64,000 nucleotides of DNA. Origin: DATJLY01 sp035604615 (GTDB lineage Bacteria; Pseudomonadota; Alphaproteobacteria; ATCC43930; CGMCC-115725). A model generated the notes under the pieces. The model had not been told where the DNA came from and did no database searches. It saw only the letters and a list, made by a program, of their open reading frames with translations. Each line of letters begins with the position of its first letter. Within the stretch, counting starts at the first letter, position 1. The DNA lies in assembly GCA_035604615.1 (NCBI GenBank), contig DATNID010000014.1, forward strand, positions 21,765-85,764. The letters run 5' to 3'. The position numbers and the translations under genes are program-made. This document shows, in pieces, positions 44,335 to 52,951 of the stretch.

Positions 44335-44410
44335 GTCCCCATCGTCTAGAGGCCCAGGACGCCACCCTTTCACGGTGAAAACACCGGTTCGAATCCGGTT
44401 GGGGACGCCA
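44335..44410 (+). tRNA. tRNA-Glu (anticodon TTC)
   Basis: A 76-base cloverleaf with encoded CCA. Acceptor GTCCCCA pairs with TGGGGAC. The anticodon loop CTTTCAC gives TTC; the anticodon stem has one mismatch at its outer pair (CCACC versus GGTGA). The D-arm CGTCTAGAGG is typical of tRNA-Glu. Confidence 0.93.
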
Positions 44411-44520
44411 ACCGCGTCATGCCAGACCCCAGCGTAACGGACGGCCCCTGGAAGAGCGCCAATGACGGCGGTTCGCTCCGAGTGCTATGTTTGGAGGCCT
44501 TCGGATAAGGACGGCCTGCC

Positions 44521-44763
44521 TTGAATGCACTTCTCGATCGCATTTCCATCGACCCTGAAATTTGCGGGGGAAAGCCGTGCATCAAGGGCACGCGCGTTTG
44601 GGTGGCGCTGGTCCTGGATTTTCTGGCCGACGGGATGGCCGAGGCGGAAATCCTGGCTGAATATCCGCAACTTACGCACGCGGATGTATTGGCGGCGATC
44701 GCCTATGGCGCCGAGATGTCGCGCGAGCGAATCTTGCCTCTTCCGGTTGGCCACGTGGCATGA
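44521..44763 (+). CDS. DUF433 protein, putative antitoxin
   Basis: An 80-residue protein of the DUF433 family: RISIDPEICGGKPCIKGTRV, then VALVLDFLADGMAEAEILAE and LTHADVLAAIAYGAEMSRER. The fold is a helix-turn-helix-like domain proposed to act as antitoxin to DUF5615 PIN-like proteins. The start is TTG at 44521; a nearby ATG (44525) is in another frame. It abuts the next gene directly (TGA then ATG). It lies 110 bases after tRNA-Glu. Confidence 0.82.
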   Translation: MNALLDRISIDPEICGGKPCIKGTRVWVALVLDFLADGMAEAEILAEYPQLTHADVLAAIAYGAEMSRERILPLPVGHVA

Positions 44764-45132
44764 ATGAAGATCAAACTGGACGAGAACATCGGCCGTCGCG
44801 GCGTTGACCTTTTGAAGGCGGCCAATCACGACGTCATGACGGTGCGCGACCAGAATCTGCACGGTGCAAGCGATGAAGCCGTGTTCAAGGCATGTACCGT
44901 TGAGGGCCGGGTCCTCGTCACCCTGGATCACGATTTTGGCCAGGTCTTGCGATTTCCGCCGGAACAGAGCGCCGGGTTGATCATCCTGGAACCGGGGCCT
45001 CGGATGACACCACAATCATTGCTTGATCGGCTCCAGGATTTTTTGACGATGATCGACGTGCAATCGCCAACAGGGGCTTTGTGGATCGTGGAACCTGGGC
45101 GCGTTCGCGTGCATCTACGCCGCGGCGAATGA
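44764..45132 (+). CDS. DUF5615 PIN-like protein, putative toxin
   Basis: A 122-residue protein with the Mut7-C/PIN-like acidic sites: LDENI (Asp6), VRDQNLHGASDEAVF, and VTLDHDFG (Asp55, Asp57). This is the DUF5615 family, a predicted ribonuclease-like toxin usually paired with DUF433. The tail (GALWIVEPGRVRVHLR) is also typical. It starts immediately after the DUF433 stop and ends 18 bases before the methyltransferase start. Confidence 0.82.
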   Translation: MKIKLDENIGRRGVDLLKAANHDVMTVRDQNLHGASDEAVFKACTVEGRVLVTLDHDFGQVLRFPPEQSAGLIILEPGPRMTPQSLLDRLQDFLTMIDVQSPTGALWIVEPGRVRVHLRRGE

Positions 45133-45150
45133 GGAATGGAGGTCGTTGCC

Positions 45151-45972
45151 ATGATGCTCATGCGTTTTCCGGCCGCGCGAATCGTCGCGGTTTGCGCGTT
45201 GCTGTTGGCGGCCGCGCCCGTCTTGGCGGAGGAGTCGGGGACCAAGCTCGCGTCGCTCGTCGCCGGGCCGCAGCGGACTGAGCAGAACCGGGTACGCGAT
45301 CCCTACCGCCATCCGCGCGAGACGCTGGAATTCTTCGGCCTGCGCGACGACATGACGGTGGTCGAGATCTGGCCCGGCGGCTCCGGCTGGTGGACCGAGA
45401 TCCTGGCGCCCTACTTGGCGGAACGCGGCCGGTTCTACGCGGCGCTGCCCAATCCGGATGCTTCCGACGAGGCGCGCAAGGGCAATGAAGCCTTCGCCGC
45501 GAAGATGGCAGCCGCGCCGGCGCTCTATGGCAAGGTCAAGGTCACCACGCTCGACGGCGACCATGACAAGATCGCGCCGGACGGCAGCGCCGATATGGTC
45601 CTCACCTTCCGCAATCTCCATGATTGGGTCCCGCGCGGCACCGCCGAGGGCGCGCTCAAGGCCTTCTATCGTGCGCTCAAGCCGGGCGGGGTCCTCGGCG
45701 TCGAGGACCACCGCGCGTCGCCCAACGAGCCGCAGGACCCGACCGTGAAGAGCGGCTATCTGCGCGAGGATTTCACCATCGCGCTGGTCGAGAGCGTCGG
45801 GTTCAAGCTGGTCGCGCGCTCCGAGGTCAACGCCAATCCCAAGGACACCAAGGATTATGCCGCCGGCGTCTGGACCCTGCCGCCGACGCTGCGCTTGAAG
45901 GACCAGGATCGCGACCGCTACGTGGCGATCGGCGAGAGCGACCGCTACACGCTCAAATTCGTCAAGCCGTGA
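45151..45972 (+). CDS. Class I SAM-dependent methyltransferase with signal peptide
   Basis: A 273-residue protein. Residues 1-26 look like a cleavable signal peptide (IVAVCALLLAAAPVLAEE). The rest is a methyltransferase fold: VVEIWPGGSGWWTEILAPYL at 71-90 as motif I, DMVLTFRNLHDW, FYRALKPGGVLGVEDHRA. Export is odd because SAM is cytosolic, so the protein may have lost or changed activity. The ATG at 45151 has GGAGG eight bases upstream; ATG 45136 lacks spacing. Confidence 0.8.
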   Translation: MMLMRFPAARIVAVCALLLAAAPVLAEESGTKLASLVAGPQRTEQNRVRDPYRHPRETLEFFGLRDDMTVVEIWPGGSGWWTEILAPYLAERGRFYAALPNPDASDEARKGNEAFAAKMAAAPALYGKVKVTTLDGDHDKIAPDGSADMVLTFRNLHDWVPRGTAEGALKAFYRALKPGGVLGVEDHRASPNEPQDPTVKSGYLREDFTIALVESVGFKLVARSEVNANPKDTKDYAAGVWTLPPTLRLKDQDRDRYVAIGESDRYTLKFVKP

Positions 45973-45982
45973 TGCAAGCCGC

Positions 45983-46351
45983 TTACCCAAGCGTCGCATA
46001 GACCGCGAGCACGACGAAGCCCGAGACGGCGAGTGTCGCGTGAATGCCGACCAGCGTCATCGGCACGCGTCGCGCGCGCAGGCGAAGCACGAGCATCGCG
46101 AGCCCGATCAGCAGCGCCGCTGCGAACAACACGGCGGCGATCACGCCGAACGACGACGTACCCGTGGCCCCGCCGCGATGCGAGCCGGGGAGCGCGAGGA
46201 GCAGGACCGCGAAGCCCACGAGCGCGGCAAGCCCATGCGCCGCCGCGAGCCACGCCGGCGGCGGCGCCACGTCGCGCCGCAGCCGCCGCCACGCCGCCGC
46301 GGCGCCGAACACCACAGTCACCCCCAGCATGATCACCGCAAGCGCCAGCAT
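45983..46351 (-). CDS. Small integral membrane protein, hypothetical
   Basis: A 122-residue protein with four predicted transmembrane segments: MLALAVIMLGVTVVFGAAAA, WLAAAHGLAALVGFAVLLLA, FGVIAAVLFAAALLIGLAML and LVGIHATLAVSGFVVLAVYA. Histidines at the ends of helices (AAHG, GIHA) could ligate heme. No family is recognised with certainty. The ATG at 46351 is used because the frame upstream is charged and overlaps the divergent gene. Confidence 0.65.
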   Translation of the reverse strand: MLALAVIMLGVTVVFGAAAAWRRLRRDVAPPPAWLAAAHGLAALVGFAVLLLALPGSHRGGATGTSSFGVIAAVLFAAALLIGLAMLVLRLRARRVPMTLVGIHATLAVSGFVVLAVYATLG

Positions 46352-46428
46352 CGCCCCCACGCGCGCGAGACATTCCCGCGCGACGGTATTACGATCGCGG
46401 GCAAAAGGCACGACACAGGGATGAGACG

Positions 46429-47433
46429 ATGAATTCCGTTCCGCGCTTCTTCGCGTTCGCGTTCGCCGCATTTTGCGCCGTCTCGCCGGCGCGCGCCGAG
46501 CTGCAGACGCTCCACCTCACCATGCCGGCGATCGCGGTCTATTACGCGCCCTACATGTTCGCGATCGAGAAGGGCTATTACGCCGAGGAAGGGCTGACGA
46601 TCGACGCGACCATGGCCGGCGGCGGCGCCGCGACGCCGGCGCTCATGTCGGGGACGATCGACATCAGCACCTCGCCCGCCGCGGCCTTGACCGCGATCAT
46701 TCGCGGCGCGCCGCTCAAGATCGTCTACACCATGGCCGACCGCAGCAACTATCAGCTCTGGTCGACGCAGCCCGACCTCGTCACGCTGCAGGACCTGAAG
46801 GGCAAGTCGGTCGGCATCTTGAGCCGCGGCGACACGTTCGAGATCGCGATGCGCCTGACGCTCTTGAAGGCCGGGCTGCCCCAGGACTGGGTCAGCTTCA
46901 CGCCCCTGGGCGTCGGCGACCAGGTGCGAGCGGCGGCGGTCGCCTCGGGCTCGCTTCCGGCCGTGATCGTGGCGCGCAGCGATGTCGAGCCGCTGCGCAA
47001 CACCCCGGCCTTGCAGCGCGGCCATCTCGTCGTGGACATCGAAAAGACCATTCAGTGGCCCTATACCGGCGTCGTGGTCGGCGACACGCTGATCAAGAAC
47101 AAGCCCGACGCGCTCCTCCACTTCATGCGCGCGACGGTGAAGGGCGTGCGCTATGTCAAGGCGTTTCGCGCCGAGACCATCGCCTTGCTGAGGCGGCGCG
47201 AGCCGCAGGCGAGCGAGAAGCAGTTCGGCACCGATTACGACGATTCGATCGAGGCGATGACGGCGGACGGCACCGCGTCCGACGCGATGATCCAGCAGGA
47301 TCTCGACGTGCGGGCGCAGATCCTGAACATCCCCAAGGACAAGATGCGCCCCATCGACCAGATCTACGACTACCGCGCCGTGCGCGCGGTGACGAAGGAG
47401 CTCGACGCCAGCGGCTGGAAGCCGACGAAGTAG
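46429..47433 (+). CDS. NMT1/SsuA-like ABC substrate-binding protein
   Basis: A 334-residue binding protein with a Sec signal peptide (1-24, ending ARAE). Landmarks: AIAVYYAPYMFAIEKGYYAE, EEGLTIDATMAGGGAATPAL, GTIDISTSPAAALTAIIRGA and LKGKSVGILSRGDTFEIAMR. Ligands of this family include nitrate, sulfonates and pyrimidines. No permease or ATPase neighbours it. Confidence 0.85.
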   Translation: MNSVPRFFAFAFAAFCAVSPARAELQTLHLTMPAIAVYYAPYMFAIEKGYYAEEGLTIDATMAGGGAATPALMSGTIDISTSPAAALTAIIRGAPLKIVYTMADRSNYQLWSTQPDLVTLQDLKGKSVGILSRGDTFEIAMRLTLLKAGLPQDWVSFTPLGVGDQVRAAAVASGSLPAVIVARSDVEPLRNTPALQRGHLVVDIEKTIQWPYTGVVVGDTLIKNKPDALLHFMRATVKGVRYVKAFRAETIALLRRREPQASEKQFGTDYDDSIEAMTADGTASDAMIQQDLDVRAQILNIPKDKMRPIDQIYDYRAVRAVTKELDASGWKPTK

Positions 47434-47450
47434 GGCCTCGCGTCGATGTG

Positions 47451-47546
47451 GTGCGTCCTTCGACTACGCTTCGCTCCGCTCAGGATGAGGAAAAAATTTA
47501 CCTCATCCTGAGCGGAGCCCCAAAGGGGCGTAGTCGAAGGACGCAC
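47451..47546. repeat. Large nested palindromic repeat
   Basis: Two nested perfect arms: GTGCGTCCTTCGACTACGC (47451-47469) pairs with 47528-47546 over 19 bp, and CTCCGCTCAGGATGAGG (47474-47490) pairs with 47501-47517 over 17 bp. The centre is AAAAAATTTA, and a small CCCCAAAGGG hairpin sits in one internal loop. It is an interspersed repeat between two convergent binding-protein genes and probably acts as a terminator. Confidence 0.85.
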
Positions 47547-47582
47547 GGTGGCTTCATGTGAACGAATGACGCGCAACGTCCC

Positions 47583-48776
47583 TCACTTCGGCGGGTTGAG
47601 CTGCTTCCACGGGTCCTTGACCTGGGGAATGGTGAAGAACTCGACGTTGGCGAGTTTGCCGTCCTTCATCTCGGTGCGGCGGATATAGATATCCTGGATC
47701 ACGTCGCGCGTTTCGGGATCGATCATGATGGGCCCGCGCGGGCTGTCGGGATTCTTCCAGGCGGTGAGGAACTTCATGGCCTCGTCCGAGGTGAACTTGC
47801 CCTTGGTGGCCTTGATCAGGTCATAGACCGCCGCCATCGCGTCCCAGGCGCCGACCGAGATGAAATCGGGCACCAGCTTGCCCTGGTACTCGTTGTCCCA
47901 GGCCGCCATGAATGCCTTGTTCGCCGGCCGGTCGGCGGCGGTCGAATAGTTGCCGGCGGTGACGAGCCCAACGGGCGTGTCGCCCATGTTGGGCAGCTCC
48001 TCGTCGGGCACCAGATCCTGGGTCGAGACGACGTTGATGCCGACGGCGCGGAGCTTCAGGTCCTGGATCGCCTTCATCATGCCGGTCGCCTGCACGCCGG
48101 CGGGAACCCATACGAAGGCGACGTCGGGCTTGGCGTCCTTGACCCGCTGCACGACCGGAGGAAAGTCCGGGCTCGTCGGCGAGAAGCGGATCGCGCCGCT
48201 GATCTTGCCGCCGGCGGCGGTGAAGGATTTGGTGAAGGCCTCCTCGGCGTCGTGGCCGGGGATGAAGTCGCTGACCGCGGTGAAGGCGGTCTTCCAGCCC
48301 TGCTGCGAGGCCCAGGTGCCGAGCGGATAGGCGCTTTGCCACAGGGTGAACGAGGTCCGCACCACGTAAGGCGACAGCCGCGTGATGTTGACGCCGGCCG
48401 CGTTGGCGATGATGAGCGGAACCTTCGCCTCGGCCGTCAGCGGCGCGATCGCGGTCGCGATCGGTGAGCCGACCACGCCGATCAGCAGGTTCACGTGCTC
48501 GCGGGTGATCAGCTCTTGCGCCAGGCGCTTGCCGACTTCGGCCTCGGAGGTGTCGTCGCGGCGCAGCACCTCGACGGTGACACCGGGCGGCAGGTCCTTG
48601 TCGAGCAGCTTGGCGTAGAGCTTGAAGGCGCCGTCCATCTCGTCGCCGCCGCGCGCGAGGAATCCCGAATAGCTCGAGATCAGGCCGATTTTGATCTGCT
48701 GCGATGCGGCCGGTCCGCCTGCAAGCGCCACGCCCAACGCGATGGCGCCCAGCCCGATCATGCGAATTCCCGTCAT
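47583..48776 (-). CDS. ABC transporter substrate-binding protein, LivJ-type
   Basis: A 397-residue periplasmic binding protein of the Peripla_BP_6 type. Signal peptide 1-26 (ending PAASQQ). Landmarks: KIGLISSYSGFLARGGDEMD, VLRRDDTSEAEVGKRLAQEL, VNLLIGVVGSPIATAIAPLT and PLIIANAAGVNITRLSPYVV. The start has GGGGGAAAGCG upstream. It is an orphan without adjacent permeases, and its top hits would help decide between amino acid and aromatic-compound ligands. Confidence 0.86.
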   Translation of the reverse strand: MTGIRMIGLGAIALGVALAGGPAASQQIKIGLISSYSGFLARGGDEMDGAFKLYAKLLDKDLPPGVTVEVLRRDDTSEAEVGKRLAQELITREHVNLLIGVVGSPIATAIAPLTAEAKVPLIIANAAGVNITRLSPYVVRTSFTLWQSAYPLGTWASQQGWKTAFTAVSDFIPGHDAEEAFTKSFTAAGGKISGAIRFSPTSPDFPPVVQRVKDAKPDVAFVWVPAGVQATGMMKAIQDLKLRAVGINVVSTQDLVPDEELPNMGDTPVGLVTAGNYSTAADRPANKAFMAAWDNEYQGKLVPDFISVGAWDAMAAVYDLIKATKGKFTSDEAMKFLTAWKNPDSPRGPIMIDPETRDVIQDIYIRRTEMKDGKLANVEFFTIPQVKDPWKQLNPPK

Positions 48777-48890
48777 CGCTTTCCCCCGCGCGTGATGAGC
48801 TTCTGTTCCGGCGCCGATTTCACCACACGCGCGGGGGCAGCGGAAGGGGCAGGCTTGTCGCACCGGATTGGCGGGGGCATAGTCGCGTCC

Positions 48891-49718
48891 ATGGCGAAGC
48901 ACGGCTTGGTCGAGACCTATCGCGGCGCGGTCGGCGCCTGGGAATGCGATGCCTTCGGCCATCTCAACGTCGCGTTCTATCCCGATCGCTTCGTCGCCGC
49001 CGCTGCCGATCTGCTGGAGCGGCTCCATGCTGGGATGCAGTGGCGCACCGTCTCGCTCGATACGCGCTATCTCGTGGAACTGCGCGCGAGCGAGGGCGTC
49101 GTCATCCGCAGCGGGCTCTTGTCGCGCGAGGACACGTGCATTCGCATCGCGCACGAGGCGCTCGCGCCGTCGGGCGGCCGCACCACGCTCGCCGAGCATG
49201 TACTCGAGCCCGAGGGCGGCACCGTTTCTTCCGGCGCGCTCGTCCCGGCGGACTTTGCCTGGGACCGATTCGCTGCCGCGCCCGATCCGGCCGGCGAGGG
49301 ACCCATCGCGTCCGGGCGCGACCGGGTGAGGGACGGGGAGGCGGAGGCGGGACGATTGTCGCCCGCCGGCCATGTTCATCGCTTCTCCGACGCCTGCCTC
49401 CTCGCCATCGACGCGATCGGCATGACCGACGCCTACCGCCGCCGGGCGAATCGCGGGTTTGCGACGTTCGAGACGCGGCTTACGATCGCGCACCCGGCGG
49501 CTTGCGTCGGCGACGGCATCGCCGTCACGAGCGGCATCGCCGCGATCGGCACCTCGTCTCTGCGGCTGGAGCACCGCATGCGCGCGACCCGCGACGGCAG
49601 GGTGCTGGCGCGTTTCCATCAGGCGGGCGTGCATTTCGATCTTGCCGCCCGGCGCTCGTCGCCCTGGCCCGAGGAACTGCGCTCCAAGGCGCTGGCGCTG
49701 CGCATCGTCGGCGAGTGA
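48891..49718 (+). CDS. Thioesterase-like protein with two hotdog domains
   Basis: A 275-residue protein containing two hotdog halves. The first has GAVGAWECDAFGHLNVAFYP (Asp/His pattern of 4-hydroxybenzoyl-CoA thioesterases); the second has HVHRFSDACLLAIDAIGMTD and RGFATFETRLTIAHPAACVG. It probably hydrolyses an acyl-CoA thioester. The ATG at 48891 is the first in frame without strong overlap; its ribosome-binding site is weak, so a slightly different start is possible. Divergent from the LivJ-type gene. Confidence 0.7.
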   Translation: MAKHGLVETYRGAVGAWECDAFGHLNVAFYPDRFVAAAADLLERLHAGMQWRTVSLDTRYLVELRASEGVVIRSGLLSREDTCIRIAHEALAPSGGRTTLAEHVLEPEGGTVSSGALVPADFAWDRFAAAPDPAGEGPIASGRDRVRDGEAEAGRLSPAGHVHRFSDACLLAIDAIGMTDAYRRRANRGFATFETRLTIAHPAACVGDGIAVTSGIAAIGTSSLRLEHRMRATRDGRVLARFHQAGVHFDLAARRSSPWPEELRSKALALRIVGE

Positions 49719-49758
49719 AAGCTTGCTCTTCGAGCGTCGCTTCGACTATGCAGGAGGC

Positions 49759-50721
49759 ATGGTTTCGCGCCGCTCGTTCGGACTAGCCCTCCTCGCCGCG
49801 GTCGCTGCGCACCGGGCGATGGCGGGCGAGCAGGATTTCGCCGCCTGGCTGCGCGGCCTGCGCGCGGACGCGCTGGCGCAGGGCATCACGGCCAACACGC
49901 TCGACCGCGCGCTGGTCGATCTCGCGCCCATACCGCGCGTCATCGAGCTCGACCGGCATCAGCCCGAGACGAGTCTGACCTTCGCCGAATACATCGACCG
50001 CGTCGTGAGCGACGCGCGGCGCGAGGATGGGCGCGAGCACTATCGCGACAACCGGGCGCTGCTCGACGAGGTCGCCGCGCGTTATGGCGTCGATTCGCGA
50101 ATCATCGTCGCGCTGTGGGGCATCGAAACCGATTTCGGCCGCGTCACAGGCGGCTTTCCGGTGATCCCGGCGCTCGCGACCCTGGCCTATGACGGGCGCC
50201 GCCCCGACTTCTTCCGCCGCGAGCTGTTGAACGCGCTGGTGATCGTCGACCGCGAGCATATCGATCCGCGCCGGATGGTCGGCTCCTGGGCCGGCGCCAT
50301 GGGGCAGAGCCAGTTCATGCCGTCGAGCTTCCTGGCCTATGCCGTGAGCTTTCGCGGCGACGGGCCGCCCGATATCTGGAGCCGGCGCGAGGACGTATTC
50401 GCGTCGATCGCCAATTATCTCGCGCGCGTCGGCTGGCGCCGCGGCGAGACATGGGGCGACCAGGTCACGCTGCCGCTGGGCCTCGATGCGCCCGACAAAT
50501 CGCGCCGTCCGTTGGCGGAATGGGCTGCGCTCGGCCTCGCGCGAGTCGACGGGAAAAAGTTGCCGGCGCTCGCCGAGGATGGCGGGTTGGTGCTGCCGGC
50601 GGGGCAGGGGGGGCCTGCCTTTCTCGCCTACGACAATTTCCGCGCGCTGCTGAAATGGAACAATTCGAGCTATTTCGCCATCGCGGTCGGATTTCTTGCC
50701 GACGATATCGACCGCCAGTAG
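49759..50721 (+). CDS. Lytic murein transglycosylase (MltB family)
   Basis: A 320-residue periplasmic enzyme that cleaves peptidoglycan to 1,6-anhydro-muropeptides. Signal peptide 1-22 (MVSRRSFGLALLAAVAAHRA; a possible Tat-like RR). The catalytic Glu123 is in LWGIETDFGR, and GAMGQSQFMPSSFLAYAV is the family hallmark. The ATG at 49759 has CAGGAGGC upstream. It is followed 45 bases later by rlpA, forming a cell-wall cluster. Confidence 0.9.
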   Translation: MVSRRSFGLALLAAVAAHRAMAGEQDFAAWLRGLRADALAQGITANTLDRALVDLAPIPRVIELDRHQPETSLTFAEYIDRVVSDARREDGREHYRDNRALLDEVAARYGVDSRIIVALWGIETDFGRVTGGFPVIPALATLAYDGRRPDFFRRELLNALVIVDREHIDPRRMVGSWAGAMGQSQFMPSSFLAYAVSFRGDGPPDIWSRREDVFASIANYLARVGWRRGETWGDQVTLPLGLDAPDKSRRPLAEWAALGLARVDGKKLPALAEDGGLVLPAGQGGPAFLAYDNFRALLKWNNSSYFAIAVGFLADDIDRQ

Positions 50722-50766
50722 ATTGGACGCTCAATCCTAGCCCTTTCGGGCGATACTGCGAAAGCA

Positions 50767-51717
50767 ATGCCGCGCCTTGCCCTCGTCTTGGTTCTCGGTG
50801 GCCTGCTGGCGCTGGCCGCGTGTGGGACGCCGCGCGCCCCGCGCATCGCGGCGCCGCCCGCCGCGCCCGGGCACGGTCTCTACAAGGTCGGCAATCCCTA
50901 CCAGATCGCCGGCGTGTGGTATTACCCGGCGGAGGATCTGGCCTATGACGAGACCGGCATCGCGTCCTGGTACGGCGAAGATTTCCACGGCAAATATACC
51001 GCCAACGGCGAGGTGTTCGATCTCAACGCCCTGACCGCGGCGCATCGCACCCTGCCGATGCCGAGCATCGTACAGGTGACCAATCTCGAGAACGGGCGCT
51101 CGCTCAAGGTCCGCGTCAACGACCGCGGCCCTTACGCGCGCAGCCGCATCATCGATTTGTCGCGCCGCTCCGCCCAGTTGCTGGGCATCGAAGGCCCCGG
51201 ATCGGCCAAGGTGCGGGTGCGGATCGTCGCCGCCGAAAGCATCCAGGCGAAGCTGATCGCGCAGCGCGGCGCCGGTCAGGAGCTGATCGCCGACTCGACG
51301 GCGCTGCCCGTGCCGGGCGTCACGGCCGAGGCTTTGCCGGCGCCCAGCGGCGTCATGATCGCGCGCGCGGACCCGCCGCAAGCGACGGTCCAGCCTGCTC
51401 CCCCGCCAGCCGCGCCGCACATCGTCACCCAGGCCGCGGCCGCACCTCCAGCCTTGCCCGAGCAGGTCGTCACCGTGCCGGTGCCGGCCTCCGCGATCTA
51501 CATCCAGGCCGGAGCCTTCTCGCGCGCCGACAATGCGCTGCGTCTTCAGGCGAAGCTCGCGAAGTTCGGCGACGTTCGCGTGGTGGGCGCGCGGGTGAAC
51601 GGCGCCGATCTCTTCCGCGTCCGGATCGGCCCGTTGCGCTCGGTCGACGAGGCGGACCATCTGCTCGACCGGGTGGTGGACAGCGGCGTGCCCGAGGCGC
51701 GCATCGTCGTCGATTGA
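50767..51717 (+). CDS. rlpA: Septal-ring lipoprotein RlpA (lytic transglycosylase with SPOR domain)
   Basis: A 316-residue outer-membrane lipoprotein (lipobox LALAAC, Cys19). The double-psi beta-barrel has GIASWYGEDFHGKYTANGE at 69-87 and NDRGPYARSRIIDLS, including the catalytic His and Asp. The C-terminal 75 residues (IYIQAGAFSRADNALRLQ) are a SPOR domain that binds denuded glycan at the septum. It stands between the MltB-type gene and the carboxypeptidase gene. Confidence 0.93.
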   Translation: MPRLALVLVLGGLLALAACGTPRAPRIAAPPAAPGHGLYKVGNPYQIAGVWYYPAEDLAYDETGIASWYGEDFHGKYTANGEVFDLNALTAAHRTLPMPSIVQVTNLENGRSLKVRVNDRGPYARSRIIDLSRRSAQLLGIEGPGSAKVRVRIVAAESIQAKLIAQRGAGQELIADSTALPVPGVTAEALPAPSGVMIARADPPQATVQPAPPPAAPHIVTQAAAAPPALPEQVVTVPVPASAIYIQAGAFSRADNALRLQAKLAKFGDVRVVGARVNGADLFRVRIGPLRSVDEADHLLDRVVDSGVPEARIVVD

Positions 51718-51796
51718 GCATCGTCATCGCAATTTCGGCGCAATCCGGGATATGCTCGCGCTATCATTCTCGCACTCGAACATCGGGGTCCCCAGC

Positions 51797-52951
51797 ATGA
51801 GCCTTGCGAAGCTGAGACGCGCTGCGGCGGGGCTTGGCGCTGCGGTCCTGGCCGCGCCCGCGCTCGCGGCGGCGCCGACCATCGACACCGCGGCGAAGCA
51901 TGCCTTCGTGGTGGACGTCAACACCGGCGCGACATTGCTCGACAAGGGCGCGGACCAGCGCATCCCGCCTGCCTCGATGAGCAAGATGATGACCGCCTAT
52001 GTGGTGTTCACCCTGATCGGCAAGGGGCAGGCGACGCTCGAGGACATGCTGCCGGTCAGCGAGAAGGCATGGGCCAAGCACAAGACCGGCGAATCGAACA
52101 TGTTCGTGCCGCTGGGCGCGCGCGTGAAGATCGAGGACCTGGTTCGCGGCATGATCATCCAGTCGGGCAACGATGCCTGCGTCGTGCTCGCCGAGGGGCT
52201 TGCCGGCAGCGAGCAGGCTTTCGTCGATCAGATGAACGCGATGGCGCCAACGCTCGGTCTCAAGAACACGCATTACGCCAATGTCGACGGCCTGCCCGAT
52301 CCGGGCGAATACACGACCGCGCACGATCTTGCCCTGCTCGCCCGCCACCTCATCACCGACTTTCCCGACTACTACCACTACGAGGCAGAGAAGGAATTCA
52401 CCTATAACGGCATCAAGCAGGGCAACCGCAATCCGCTGCTCTACAAGAATATTGGAGTCGATGGGCTCAAGACCGGCCATACCGACGAGGCGGGCTATGG
52501 CGTCACCATCTCTGCCATCCGCGACGGCCGCCGCGTCATCGAGGTGCTCTCCGGCATGGCGAGCATGAAGGAGCGGGCGGGCGAGAGCGAGAAGGTGCTG
52601 GAATGGGCCTTTCGCGAGTTCAACGACTATCGCCTGGTGAAGGCGGGCGATGCGGTCGACGATGCGCCGGTGTGGCTAGGCGAGTCCACCAAGGTGCCGG
52701 CGACGACCGCTTCCGATATCTATGTGACATTGCCGCGCATCGCGCGCCACGACATGAAGGTGACCGCGATCTATGACAGCCAGATCAAGGCGCCGGTGAG
52801 CAAGGGCGCTCCGGTGGGCAAGCTCGTGGTCACCGCGCCCGACACGGCGCCGCTCGAATTCCCGCTCGTCGCCGCCCAGCCGGTGGAGCGGCTCAATCCC
52901 GTCGCCCGCGTCGCCGCCACGGCTGGGTATCTGTTGTGGGGCAGACACTGA
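51797..52951 (+). CDS. D-alanyl-D-alanine carboxypeptidase (PBP5/6 type)
   Basis: A 384-residue low-molecular-weight penicillin-binding protein. Signal peptide 1-26 (ending ALAAAP). Serine-peptidase motifs: SMSK at 60-63, SGN at 123-125 and KTG at 225-227. A C-terminal PBP5-type domain and an amphipathic or hydrophobic tail (VAATAGYLLWGRH) follow. It trims pentapeptides in the periplasm. ATG 51797 begins a standard signal peptide; ATG 51752 would add 15 residues. It overlaps tmk by 16 bases. Confidence 0.9.
   Translation: MSLAKLRRAAAGLGAAVLAAPALAAAPTIDTAAKHAFVVDVNTGATLLDKGADQRIPPASMSKMMTAYVVFTLIGKGQATLEDMLPVSEKAWAKHKTGESNMFVPLGARVKIEDLVRGMIIQSGNDACVVLAEGLAGSEQAFVDQMNAMAPTLGLKNTHYANVDGLPDPGEYTTAHDLALLARHLITDFPDYYHYEAEKEFTYNGIKQGNRNPLLYKNIGVDGLKTGHTDEAGYGVTISAIRDGRRVIEVLSGMASMKERAGESEKVLEWAFREFNDYRLVKAGDAVDDAPVWLGESTKVPATTASDIYVTLPRIARHDMKVTAIYDSQIKAPVSKGAPVGKLVVTAPDTAPLEFPLVAAQPVERLNPVARVAATAGYLLWGRH

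Noticed and set aside
44335..45132. Integrated element using tRNA-Glu as attachment site
   Set aside because: No integrase gene and no second copy of the tRNA 3' end were seen nearby; the toxin-antitoxin pair alone does not show integration.
47434..47561. Coding sequence in the palindromic repeat (VRPSTTLRSAQDE-type peptide)
   Set aside because: The peptide appears in several frames of the same palindrome and is a known artefact of this repeat type.
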